From: Hypoxylon rubiginosum
Taxonomy: Eukaryota; Ascomycota; Sordariomycetes; Xylariales; Hypoxylaceae
Direction of reading: 5' to 3'
Length of the DNA stretch: 64,000 nucleotides
NCBI GenBank assembly: GCA_902806565.1
Contig: CADCXA010000025.1
Span: 1,178,001 to 1,242,000, forward strand
Both the position numbers and the translations under genes were made by a program. Positions 1 through 10,488 of the stretch are shown in pieces (position 1 is the stretch's first letter; each line of letters begins with the position of its first letter). The notes under the pieces are model-generated. The model was given only the letters and a program-made list of their open reading frames with translations. It was not told where the DNA came from and did no database searches.

Positions 1-1719
1 CCTATTACCGCCTCGTCACCGGCTCGATGCTATAAGGGGGCAAAGGTAGACTACAGCGGGCCGGGGGGAGTAAGCGGTGTGATAGAATTGAACCTCCAAG
101 CGTGACGAGTTTGCAGAGCTAGGTGCGCCATCTTACCACATTATGCCTTATCTCTTACGAATGATATAATAGCAAGCAGTGAGAAGACGAGCCGTCCTGA
201 ACGGAGCCAACGTGTCGGGCCCGGCCTAATGCAAGTCACATCTTGACCCCCTCGTGCTCTGTAGGACAGGGCTATCAAGTACATAGAAGATATAACGGTG
301 ACGTAGGAACGTAGCCAGTGGTAGATGCATCCCATATGAGTTAGATGGGTTTCTATTCGTAAGGTAAGGTATATACGAGATGTCATTTTCATCTGTCACC
401 CCATCGAGATAATCTCCGACCTCCCCCCTGGAGGCAGCTTATATCCAATATCACATTTCAGCTTGCTTTCGTCCTCACGAGATAATTTCTTGGCTGATCT
501 GACAATCTGGCGATCCGATCTGCCCTGCGCCTTACCTCGGCGGCGTACGCGCCGCCTGCCCTTGCACGGATTATATTAAACCGATAATTCCCAGGCCCCT
601 ATTAGCTGGAGCGCGCAGCTGTCGCCGGCTAGGTGCAGGAGGGAGGAAAATAAAATAAAAGAGCGCAGGATCAACATACGTTTCGATCACGAGACAGCCT
701 CTCCTCTCTCTCTATCTCATCTTAGCCCTCGAAACCATTCGCCCGCAATACGAAGGGAGCTGGCTCCGCGGGTGGCCGTTGGTCAATGGGTTCATGTACA
801 GGGGCTAGGAGACGAGATGAGCGGAATTCAAAAAAAGGAAACCGGCCGAGATGCGCAGGCGCGACGCCGAGGATGTCATCATACGAGGCTGGCTTCTCTC
901 TTCCAGCGTCGCACTAGCAAGCCTCCCAACAAGCCTCCTCCACTGGAGAGCTTTACACGGCCGCTTGGCTCTCACTAGGTGGCGGCGTCTAGATTCGACG
1001 ATCTCTATCCTCCATCATCTGCTGGGAGGTAGGTACCCTTGAAAGCTGAGTACATCCTATAGATCGCTAAGTATAACGGAACTCTGAAAGGAACTGATTG
1101 CCTGCTCCCCCCACTGGTTGGGCCCCATAGAAGTGGCTTGGTTGTTGCATAGACTAGACACGGTTTATAAGACGCCATTTCGTGTACTTTTACGACCGGC
1201 GTGGAGAGCAGATGGCGGTAAAAAGTTCGAATGGCACTTGTTCGCGACAGCCCCTCTGCCCCTTAGCTGCGAACCTGTAAGAAAAAGCTACTATAGTATA
1301 TAAAAAAAATTTGCTCATTCCAGTGCAAGGTGATTGGCATGAATGTCTCGCCCGTGTCGGCTTCTTGCATACATACCGAATGTCTCGATATGGCTCCATC
1401 TCCTCTTCCCAAGCTACTCGTAAGCTAGGACACGGCGGATGGATGAACGAATGATGCCATCATGTTAAGACTGATTATTTCCGCCGGATTCTCTCGGCGG
1501 ACTTTGGGTTGCTGTGGTACATCGGAAATAGGGGATGTGGAAGTTGTCCGCTACAGAGTCCTTGATTAATAATAGCCCGGTATTGCGTACCACAAAGACG
1601 GGATATGATTGAAAGATTTAGTTAGATAAGAAGAAAAACGTAACAATAAATAAATCAATCTATAGTGTTAAGAATCCAGTTAAGCAGGTTAACTTCAACT
1701 GAGCAAAAAGATATTTGTA
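1..1719. other. No gene recognised at the left edge
   Basis: I read both strands and found only short open frames without codon bias, recognisable domains or splice-consistent extensions. There are AT-rich patches near 1600-1700 and a GC-rich patch near 530-620. Nothing supports a protein gene; the stretch leads up to a tRNA on the minus strand. Confidence 0.6.
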
Positions 1720-1809
1720 TAGTCACGCCGTGGATCGAACACGGAACCTTCTCGGATCTTTGAACACATCAATGTGAACGAGAAATCATAACCATTAGAC
1801 CACGCGACT
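1720..1809 (-). tRNA. tRNA-Val (anticodon CAC), with intron
   Basis: On the minus strand the sequence folds as a full tRNA. The seven-pair acceptor stem AGTCGCG/CGTGACT has one G-U pair and the discriminator is A. The D arm contains TGGTCTAATGG, the anticodon stem is TCTCG/CGAGA, and the T arm is CCGTG-TTCGATC-CACGG. The anticodon loop reads TT-CAC-A and is followed by about 17 extra bases before position 38, the canonical place for a nuclear tRNA intron. The D arm and anticodon region resemble fungal valine tRNAs. No CCA is encoded, as expected in eukaryotes. The fold was made by eye; the acceptor starting with A is a little unusual for valine. Confidence 0.82.
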
Positions 1810-2793
1810 TCTTCGGAACTTCGCAACGTCGGAGGATGCTTGACGTTTTTGTGTTAGCGCATGCTATATCTGTAAACTGTCGATTGGGCCACGCAAAAGT
1901 GGAGTCATGCTCCCCCCCCAAAAGGAGAAAGCGGTCGGCAAATCTTAACCTATCATAACCTATCACACAAGAAGCCATACATATGAACCACATGTCGGTT
2001 CTCCTATTCCCATTACACGATAGCCTCCGTAAGTAGGACGCACGGGTGACCCAACTCTCTATTCCCCGGATATCGGGGCGGTCTGAACTTAGACGACCAG
2101 CGAAGGCCAGTCAGGAGGCCCTTCACCGATACCTGGTGCCAAAGTCTAAAGCTTCAATGACACATCTAACCAAATACCGCGTGTCCTGGTTCTAGAAGAC
2201 CCATTGGCGTTCATATGCGTCGGGCCGGCCATCGGCGTACGCAGCCTCTCTCCCCTATCTTGAGTTAAAGCTGCACGAAGATATGGGGTAATCACGTAAC
2301 GGGACCTACCTATCTCTTTTTCACATTTATCCTTCCATTACCTCGGCCATCAGTAACGGCATTCTGCGTCCTGACAGGATGGAGGAATGGTTATATGTGG
2401 GATGAGGAAGTTCGGCGCTCCGCTTCCCGTGCCGGTCACCGGAACCTGTAGGTATTGAAAATGATCTTCGCAATTTTTTGAAGATATTCCCAAGGTTCCA
2501 ATCTAAGTAACACGTGTTTTCCTTACCTTCCAAAGACTCTGACACCCTTGCGGTGGAGTTGACGAAGTTTCGTAAGGGCGTAAAGCACTGATGAAAGTAT
2601 GGGCGGTTTCGGACTCGTCCGGTCACTCTGCAGTTTGAGTTCGGACGGCTAAGAAGAAGGAAGAAGTTTAAGTACCGAGATAAGTAATTTTGAGACTTAT
2701 ATAACTGAGAAAGTTCAGAAAACTTTTCAACGCGATTTTATTTCCTCATTCCTCTCAAGTTGGTCGGTTTTTTCGCTCAACTTCCCATTAAGT
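1810..2793. other. Intergenic, probable promoter of the MFS gene
   Basis: No coding region is supported. The last 150 bases are pyrimidine-rich on the plus strand and lead into the ATG of the transporter. Short minus-strand frames here show no family resemblance. Confidence 0.5.
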
Positions 2794-4190
2794 ATGACCC
2801 AAGAGTTCGCTGAGAAGTCCGAGTATGGCCCTGGTTGTGGATCGACTGGGCTCACGGGAGTTCTAGAGGATGAGGCAATTACGCAGATACGCTCTTCCTC
2901 GTCTACCGCACTCATCGAGGAGCCGCCGGATGGCGGCTGGGTCGCCTGGTCTCAGATCATACCAGGCCATATCGCTAACATGATGTCTTGGGGCTACGGT
3001 ACTGGCTTCTCCGTCTTCCAGCTCTACTACAAAGAGACATATCATTTCCCCACCTCTCAAATATCGTGGGTAGGTTCGATCCAGATCTTCCTGTGTTTCC
3101 TTGTAGGAATGATATCCGGCCGACTCTCTGACGCCGGCTACTCCCGCGTTCTCTATGCCGCGGGGGCCACGTTGACCATATTCGGCATGTTCATGACGAG
3201 TCTGGTCGACGGTACTTACTGGCAGATACTACTCGCGCAGGGATTCTGTAACGGCATTGGAGGCGGGTTGATGTTCATGCCGGCCACGGCGAACATTACC
3301 ACCTACTTCAAGAAGAAGCGGTCACTGGCCGTAGCGATCAACGGATGCGGATCGAGCACCGGTGCCATACTATTCCCAGCCATTGTCCAGTTCCTCACAC
3401 CGCAGATAGGCTTCCCCTGGGCAGTCAGGGTATGTGCGTTCATCTCCATGTTTCTCGCTACCATTGGACTCTGCATCCTAAAGCCGCGAAAACTGCGAAG
3501 ACTCCCAGCCCCCATCATCGATTGGGGTGCCTTTAAGAACGTCCCGTTCACGACATTCTGCGCAGGAGCGTTCCTCATATATTTTTCTCTATTTACCATG
3601 TTAATATACGTATGATTCTGACTAGCCTTGTTCTGATACACTCGTGCAACGGTTACTGACTGAGTTTTACCTAGATCAACTCGTTTGCTCGCGAGATCAT
3701 CGGTGTCAGCCAGTTGGAATCCATTAACTTCGTGCTCATCACCAACGCGGTTGCTATGCCCGCGCGTCCATTACTTGGCTACGTCGCCGACCGCTACATT
3801 GGGCCCGTTAATACTTTCGGTCTGAGCTGCATTGCTTTGGGTATAATGGCGTTCGGGTGGATGGGTGTCCATACGCGAGCAGACATGTATGCCTACTCCG
3901 TTGTTATGGGTTTTGTGAACGGGGCTGCCCAGGGCATCTTCTCGAGTGCTGTCAGTAGTTTTGTTCAGGATGTGCGAAAGATGGGGACGTGGATCGGTAT
4001 GGCGTTTGCCCTTTGCGGATTTGCGACTCTGGCTGGTCCTCCAACCATGGGCGCCATCATCGATATTTGCGATGGTGAATATTTGTGGGCGCAGCTCTGG
4101 GTAGGAATAACGATTGTTGTCGGCGGTACATTAATCCTCGTATCGTCTAGGCTCGCATGGAGGAAATCGGGTAAAACATATATGTTCTGA
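2794..4190 (+). CDS. MFS transporter, monocarboxylate-transporter (MCT) type
   Basis: Two exons, 2794-3609 and 3675-4190, give about 443 residues; the 65-nt intron has GTATGA, a TACTGAC branch site and CTAG, and the phase is preserved. After a roughly 45-residue acidic N-terminus the protein has PPDGGWVAW, the signature preceding helix 1 in fungal MCT-like carriers (SLC16-related). It is followed by alternating hydrophobic segments consistent with 12 helices, the loop GRLSDAGY between helices 2 and 3, and RPLLGYVADR in the second half. Substrates in this family range from monocarboxylates to riboflavin and exported metabolites, so the substrate is not predictable. It lies just upstream of a broken O-methyltransferase, which hints at a former metabolite locus. 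Length and motifs are normal and I see no breaks. Confidence 0.88.
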
Positions 4191-4801
4191 AAGAGTAGTC
4201 CAAGAGAAGAAGAAGAAGAAGAGTACGTCATTGGCTCGGGCGTCCAAGTTGATAATGACAGACACCTGATTAGAGACTGATAGAGGTTGACGCATTCGCG
4301 AGTAGGCGAGTAGCAACCATATAGAAGATACAGGTAATGGGTAATGTAATCTAGGATAGACTAGACTTAAGATACCTAGGTAGGCAATTAGCGATGGAAT
4401 AGGATCGCATTGGAATGCCACATTACCCATGGAGCTAATATACGAGCTAGTCAGCCTTCTTCCTAGGGTTTATTCTAGATGCCTGTGTTAGTGATTTTGC
4501 TCAGCATGAGGTTGTTTCCCTGATGGATCGTGGGTTTGATATTCCCATGTGCGTCTGAGGGTCTCAAATTAGGACGTGTAGTGAATTGTCATGTAGACAG
4601 TGTACATCTTAATGAACGGCGCAGGCCAGCAGGCCAGCAGGCATAACAGGCATGCCACTAATTAGGCACGCTGGGAAACACCCAACTGCATAGTTCGAAA
4701 ATCCTTTGCAGTTGAGTGTGGGAAGAGCGGAACCACGCAGTTATCAGACCCTTCGAGTACTCAAGTCTCCTTTTCGTTCATCGTTTCTGGTCGGCTCCAA
4801 G
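4191..4801. other. Intergenic; GAA run and CCTAGGTA motifs
   Basis: This stretch holds a short (GAA)n run near 4206-4221, an ACCTAGGTAGGC motif near 4374 and a CCAGCAGG tandem near 4624. No gene is seen. The last 100 bases may be the old promoter of the methyltransferase pseudogene. Confidence 0.5.
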
Positions 4802-5880
4802 ATGGCTCAGTCGCGCATCGCTGAATTATCATCCAGGATGATGGTGAATACTGCTCTTTTAGACGGTTATCTTGCCGAAAACAACCTTGCGACTTCATCA
4901 TTTGATGTAGATGGACCGCGAGACAGTCTTTTGTTCTTTAAACCTAGACGGACATCGAGAAGGCTCGTATTGCTATTGTCGACGACACAACAGAGCTCCT
5001 GTACTTGGTCTTAGAGAATATTTCATGAGCTGCTCGGTTGGTAGCCAGCTGCTTTTGGACAGCGTTTGAGGCACCAAACGGCTAACTGCGCGAAAGCACA
5101 ACGATGTTCGCAGCTTGCAGGCTATCACCCGTTTCCGTCTAGCGAGCTCGTCGTTTTCAGTCGGTACAGAAGCTACGTTCTCAGATATTGCACAAGTCTG
5201 TAGTCTTCGCGGGCTTAGTGTGCGCTAGGTCTTTCGCTATGCGGTAGTTAAACATGTTCTTAGAGCCGCGAGTTGGAGTAATCGCTCACAATATGACATC
5301 CAGACTGCTGGCGGAAGATCAGCTCATCTTTGGCTGGATGGCGACCAATACTAACGAACCATGGCAAGTCGCTGCCCATACGTATGGCCCGTGGGAGTAG
5401 TATCCCAGGTTGGAGGAGCGCAATGAGATTGTCCGTTTCTCGTTCTGTCACCGGTGTTCTTGGTAAGTTCGGGCAGTAGGAATCTGCTGACTATGTGGCA
5501 TCCAGGGGTTTGCCATAGCCAACCAGGCCCATAGGCTGATTTATGAAGTCTTTGCTCGGGATCCGGAGCGAGCAAAGCGATTCGGCAAAATTCACTCAGG
5601 GGGCCAGATTTGAGCTGCGACATCTGGTTGACAATATTCCCTGAGCCGATTACCAGAATGGAACTGTGGTAGACGTTAGTTTCAGCCCTTTCATATATTC
5701 CTACGCATCTACCTATGTAGCACCACTTACATGCCAGCGAACTAGATTGGCGGCTCCAAAGGCACTGTTAGCTTTACTATCGCTCGGGCTCACTCGTGCC
5801 ACTTCTTTGTAGTACAGGATATGGAGCCTGTCGTCGCCGCCGCGAATGTTGCGGGCGGGTCAAGTTTATGGCTGGATCAA
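4802..5880 (+). pseudogene. Decayed O-methyltransferase (sterigmatocystin 8-O-methyltransferase-like family)
   Basis: The start (MAQSRIAELSSRM...) and several downstream blocks, spread over all three plus frames, match plant/fungal-type class I SAM O-methyltransferases. In order I see the N-terminal helical segment with FDVDGP, a frameshifted dimerisation segment with IEKARIAIVDDTTELLYLV, a stop near 5024, a shifted block with RDPERAKRF (about 5553-5585), a LVDN block, and VVD-(intron)-IGGSKGTVSFTIARA with VVQDM (about 5660-5835), which is SAM motif I and its following strand. Relics of introns with good ends lie at about 5463-5505 (GTAAGT...CAG) and across motif I. Several stops and frameshifts, and the loss of everything after the SAM-binding core including the catalytic His/Glu region, mean it cannot make an enzyme. 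Decay looks like point mutation and indels. Confidence 0.85.
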
Positions 5881-6345
5881 TCGTAACCATATACAGCGGA
5901 TTTCAGAACAGCATACTAAAAAGAACAGGCCAAAGCCATTAATCAGTATATGAAAAACCTGGCCATCTGCAGACAGCCGACTGAGAATGAAACATATTAG
6001 TACAGCGGTGTCAAGCCGCAGGCAATGCTTTATGCATAAAAATGCCGTTATCTTGGGTCAGCGTGGCTCAGGTGAATCACATCGATGCAGTGCATTCACC
6101 GCTTTTGCTCACCTCCAGTTAACTTTCCGTAGCAGAAGCCCTTTCGATCACATCTGTTTGTATGCTTCATGGCTTCACAAGACCACGTTCGCGATTCGGT
6201 GATGCAAATCGACCAGTCTTCGTGGCTAATTGGAGGCAAGCAAATCATACGCCACATCCAAGGGCCATATGAAGGGAAATGCCTGTGAAAAAACAGCCAC
6301 GACAACTCATGTTACACCATTTCCCACGCACCGGCTACGTTGCCC
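5881..6345. other. Intergenic between pseudogene and kinase
   Basis: No coding signal beyond the pseudogene remnant. The open frames here lack family resemblance and do not splice into the kinase gene. Confidence 0.5.
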
Positions 6346-7110
6346 ATGGTCAACCGAGTTCCCCCGAACAGCCATGCACGCCAGATTCACGATGCTGGAG
6401 ACGCGTCCGCAGTTTTCAGCTTCGGCAATACGTTGATTCTCAAAGTCAAATTGACTAAAGGGGATGCGGCTTTACGAGAGCACAAGACACTCGCCTTCCT
6501 ATCGAAGCAGAAGCTCAGCTTTTCTATCCCAACAGTCCTCTACCATATGGAAGAGCCGGATAGGATCTATCTTTTTGAGCCTCAGATGCCCGGCAAGTCA
6601 CTCAACGAGGCTTGGTGGGATATGAGCGCCAAAGAGAAAGAGCACGTATCAAGCCCTGTTGCCCACATCTGCTCTGAACTTCGGGCTTTTCGAACTAATG
6701 TTATAACCGGAATCGACTATAATTGGATGAATTCATTGCGTGAGAAGCGCGATGACAGCCCAGAAGCACTCCAGAAGCATTGCGAAGAGCTAGGAATGGA
6801 TTGTTCGACCTATGTGCTCTCACACAATGACCTTGGGCCTACAAACGTCCTACTTGATGGGGACCAGATTGCGGTCATCGATTGGGATCTAGCTGGCTAT
6901 TGTCCCGTGGAATGGGTGCGAACCAAGTTCGCAGTTTGTAGAGCGCTCGATGTGGAATCGGTTACTGGCGACGCTGGCGTGAAGACTGACGGTGAATATA
7001 GACTACTCGTTGAGCGCAAGCTTGGAGACATGGGATTCCCGGATGTCACCGAGGCGTACAAAAGGATGTGGAAGATACGCAGCGAGGAGTGGAAAAAAGG
7101 ACGACTATGA
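6346..7110 (+). CDS. APH-like small kinase (protein-kinase-like fold)
   Basis: A single exon of about 254 residues starts at the first ATG, MVNRVPP. An N-lobe is visible: VFSFGNTLILKVK holds the candidate ATP-binding lysine, and REHKTLAFL supplies a helix-C-type glutamate. The C-lobe has LSHNDLGPTNVLLD, the Brenner motif HxDxxxxN at about residues 165-172, and AVIDWDLAG, the metal-binding IDWD. These are the APH/choline-kinase hallmarks. Fungal members are numerous and mostly uncharacterised; resistance to aminoglycosides should not be assumed. All key residues are present, so it looks functional, unlike the methyltransferase upstream. Substrate unknown. At about 254 residues it is shorter than many fungal relatives of 300-plus, so a compact subfamily is likely. 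Confidence 0.82.
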   Translation: MVNRVPPNSHARQIHDAGDASAVFSFGNTLILKVKLTKGDAALREHKTLAFLSKQKLSFSIPTVLYHMEEPDRIYLFEPQMPGKSLNEAWWDMSAKEKEHVSSPVAHICSELRAFRTNVITGIDYNWMNSLREKRDDSPEALQKHCEELGMDCSTYVLSHNDLGPTNVLLDGDQIAVIDWDLAGYCPVEWVRTKFAVCRALDVESVTGDAGVKTDGEYRLLVERKLGDMGFPDVTEAYKRMWKIRSEEWKKGRL

Positions 7111-7905
7111 CTAACTAAACTTTCTTACATGTAGGCAGGCTAACTTATAGAATGCTAGCTTGGTCTGATATTTTCTATGCGAAGGCGGAAGCAATGTCAG
7201 ACCTTGCTCACACACGATGAGCATTCTCTATAGTATTACCTATCAGTTTCGGCGTGAACCAGAAACTGATGAGGATAGCCCACACACTGAAATTGATTAG
7301 TAGTTGTAAACAGATAATCCTCATGAGCCGCTATTTAAAGGTCCAGGCTAGACCCAGATCTAGAACGGCATTCAAGTAGGCACTTGTAGAAACTGCATAT
7401 GCATTTATCGGGAGTGTCTGTAGTGTGACATCATTACTTTTTCTAAGCTGCACAGCCTGGGCTCCCTCTTTCGCATTGGGCGCATCACAAGCTTGGTCGA
7501 ACCACCAAGGGTAAAACTTGAAAAAAACCGTTACAATTAGCTCCATGGGAGTTACGTAGGTATTTTTTCTGTAGGATAGGGGGCCTATTGGCTATCATCG
7601 CAAGTTTTAAACAATACAAATCTCTACAATATTTATCCCCTTTGTTCCCACTTTGCCCTAAAGCATGACTTTTGATGTTTCAGAAGGCGCCGCGACTACA
7701 TAGTACAAGTAATCCAGTCACCAGTCAACCGTCCAACGAGGTCGCTACCTGAATCACCAACTTACTCTGACCCAAAAAGCGGAAGCATCCCTAAATTACA
7801 TAATTCTTCCTGTTGAATCACACTCACTCCTATCCCCAAACCTATTAAACACCCTTACTCTACCAGCCGTTAGACAGTCAAACTCGACCTCAATTCTAGG
7901 ACAAG
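7111..7905. other. Intergenic
   Basis: AT-rich 3' region of the kinase followed by a pyrimidine-rich, CA-containing stretch (7760-7905) typical of a fungal promoter and 5' UTR for the next gene. No gene seen. Confidence 0.5.
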
Positions 7906-8934
7906 ATGGCAGGCGTCATCGCAAAGTTCGTCTCCAAGAAGATCCTCAAGGAGACAGCAGGGAATCAATTCGGAATAGACGTAAGTGACATCAACTTCTA
8001 GTTGCTCTTCCACAACATCATAGACTCGGAGGCGCAGGGGATCAATCGCGAATCACCCATACTTACGCGAGACAAACAAACTACAGGACCCGTACTTCGA
8101 AGCAGTCCCCGCGACGAGACTCGATGGAACCCCGACCGGCAAAGTTAAGAAGATCCGCAAGGCGCTGCCGCCCGGCCTTTCCGAGCACGACGCCCAGGTC
8201 TTGACCAAGGTGAAGAGGAGGGCGTACAGACTGGACATGAGCTTCGGCAGTTTTATGGGGCTGAAGTTCGGCTGGGGCAGTATCATCGGCCTCGTCCCAT
8301 TGTGAGTAGCTTCGGTATTCTACTCTTTCGAGCTTTACGAGGGCGTGCTAACGAGGGGTTCCGTTGCGACAGCGCCGGAGACGTTGTAGATGCGATGCTG
8401 GCCGCCATGGTCGTCCGCACCGCGAAGCAGGTAGAAGGAGGGCTTCCGGTCCAGGTATGGGCATGGATGTACGTGTTGGTCATCATCGATCTCATCGCCG
8501 GACTGGTTCCCTTCGTCGGCGACATCGCCGACGCCGTCATCCTCGCCAACACGCGAAACGCGGTGGCCTTGGAGAACTACCTACGAAAGAAGGGCAAGAA
8601 GAACCTCCGCGCGAGCAAGCTGCCGGTCCCGGACCTGGATCCCAGCGACCCGAACGAGTTCGACCGGTTCAACTCGGAGTCACATGAGCACGCGTCGTCT
8701 CGAGCGGCAGCAGCACCTACGCGTCAGGCTGAGACATCTGCCGGCCAACCCCAAGCCGCCCATCTTCCCCAGGAAAGTGGTGTCGCACCAGAAAAATCTC
8801 GGCGGTCTCAGCCATCCCAGCCCGCCCAAGCAAGGGTCCACGATGATCGACGAGGTGGATCGGGCAGAGGTCTCTTCGGATTTGGCAGCAAGAGATCGCG
8901 CCCGGCCGATGTCGAGCAGGGCGGAGTGAATTAG
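7906..8934 (+). CDS. DUF4112 domain protein
   Basis: Exons 7906-7980, 8087-8301 and 8373-8934 give about 283 residues. Both introns (106 and 71 nt) have GT...AG ends and keep phase. The central region (about residues 45-155) fits DUF4112: a basic stretch with a helix, then FGSFMGLKFGWGSIIGLVPFAGDVVDAMLA, a second hydrophobic helix, and LIAGLVPFVGDIADAVILANTRN. The paired VPF.GD..DA motifs are the family signature and suggest a membrane-embedded hairpin. The C-terminal 110 residues are polar, rich in Ser, Pro, Ala and Gln, with a basic RRGGSGRG segment, probably disordered. The family occurs in bacteria and fungi with no settled function. No partner gene is obvious next to it. Confidence 0.85.
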
Positions 8935-10060
8935 GGAGCCACTAATAATCAAGCCCTGTGGAGCGCGTTAAGTGCTTGGAGGGGAGGGGGTTTTTGTTAT
9001 TACGCGTCTTGCGCAGTGCGTCATAGGTTCGACTATTACAAATGAAATGGGTTCGCATTGCCTGTTTGGTTTGGCTCGGTTTGCTTTCGTGTTAATTCTG
9101 TTATTCAGCCTATCCTATTTTCGAAACACGAGTCGTTTGGCCGATCCACAGACCCAGAGATGCATAACGGGCGAGGTGAGGCTGGTTGGGGTGTATCGGT
9201 AAGCAAAGACAACGGGTTGATAAAATGATACCAAGATACTAGACAAAATGTAATGTCATAGTGGAGAATTGTGTTTAAGTGTCTAATAAGGTGGCGGCTA
9301 GCATTATATTCTGAGGATTATGAGGTTTCTATAATATAATTGATCGGTATACGTATGTGCGTAACTCGTAGCCTATGATACTATTGTGAAGCTTATATTA
9401 TAAGAGGTCGTTATAATTCTCTCAGTTCGAGGATCCCCCCCACCCGAGAAGACCGATATTAAACCCCTGACAGGAACGTGGATTGTCGATGATGATTCGT
9501 GTTGTTTATCTGATGACTGTGATCTGATAATTCTACGGATCCATACTGTATGAGCATCCCTGTTTGTTAGAACCTGAGGCCAGGGCTGGTGAGGGCTGGC
9601 ACTGGCCGAGCTGGCCGAACTCCTTGCGTTCTAATGCAAGCCCATGCAAGAAAGAGCTGGGTTGGCTTGGCTGGTCCAGTTGCAGGATGCAAGCTTGTCT
9701 TGAAAAAGAGCTCTATGCGGTCCAAGCGACCCTTATAATCCCTTGTAATGTCCCGGTTAGGTAGTGGTACCTAAGGTAGCTTGCTGAAAAAAAGGTGGCG
9801 GGGTTCAAGTCGCGTCTCCACGTCGCGTCAAAGCTACAAAATTTGTGAACGATCTGGTTCACGTGACTTGGCGCGAGACGCCCTTAAAAGACCTGTGACC
9901 CGACCAATTCTTAACACGCTTTCTTTCTACTACCCATCAACCACATACACACTTCCACTTAACGCGTGATTGTGCCAATTGAACTTGATCACTTTACATT
10001 CTCTTCTTCAATCACTTCAATCACCTAACATATCCTCCATCCAAGTCTCAATCCTTCGCA
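8935..10060. other. Intergenic; RNR2 promoter at its right end
   Basis: 9000-9450 is AT-rich and featureless. 9565-9760 is unusually G/C-rich with repeated GGCTGG and TGCAAG words but no coding signal. From 9790 the sequence becomes the promoter and 5' leader of the ribonucleotide reductase gene and starts to carry CGCGT words. Confidence 0.5.
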
Positions 10061-10488
10061 ATGGCCACTGATATCACACCCTCCAAGAAGGTATATGACG
10101 TCGCGCTCCAATCATACAATGGAATTGAATGAGCCTTTCTAACGCGTCGTTTTTAAATAGGCTGCCTCTGCCATCGAGTCCCTCAAGATGGAATCCCCAG
10201 TCAAGAAGCTTGACTTCTCTGCCTCAGGCAAGGAGAACGCGTCTTTTGACATTGACGTCGACGCCATTGCCAACGAGATCGAGTCCCAGAAGCCCATCGA
10301 GAAGAAGCAGGACCAGGAGAAGCTTGCTGTTACCCCCACTATCAAGGTGGAGGAAGTAGATGAGCCTATCCTACAGGAGAATCCTAACCGATTTGTCCTG
10401 TTCCCTATCAAGTACCATGAGGTAAGTTGACGCGTCTGACGCGTAAAGTGGTAATTTTGACGCGACATACGCTAACCACTATACGCGT
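9810..10488. promoter_or_regulatory. Cluster of MCB-type boxes (WCGCGW) across RNR2 promoter and introns
   Basis: TCGCGT occurs at 9810 and 9823. The full palindrome ACGCGT occurs at 9962 (leader), 10142 (intron 1), 10237 (exon 2), and 10430, 10439 and 10483 (intron 2), with ACGCGA at 10460. In yeasts ACGCGT is the MluI cell-cycle box bound by MBF (Mbp1/Swi6 in budding yeast, Res/Cdc10 in fission yeast), which drives ribonucleotide reductase genes at G1/S. The motif and target gene match that regulon. That the intronic copies work is inference. Confidence 0.7.

Noticed and set aside
5987..6202. Possible small gene between the methyltransferase pseudogene and the kinase
   Set aside because: No domain, no codon bias, no matching splice sites and no methyltransferase C-terminal blocks in it.
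6346..7110. Aminoglycoside resistance gene
   Set aside because: The APH fold in fungi covers many unrelated small-molecule kinases; nothing in the sequence supports antibiotic specificity.
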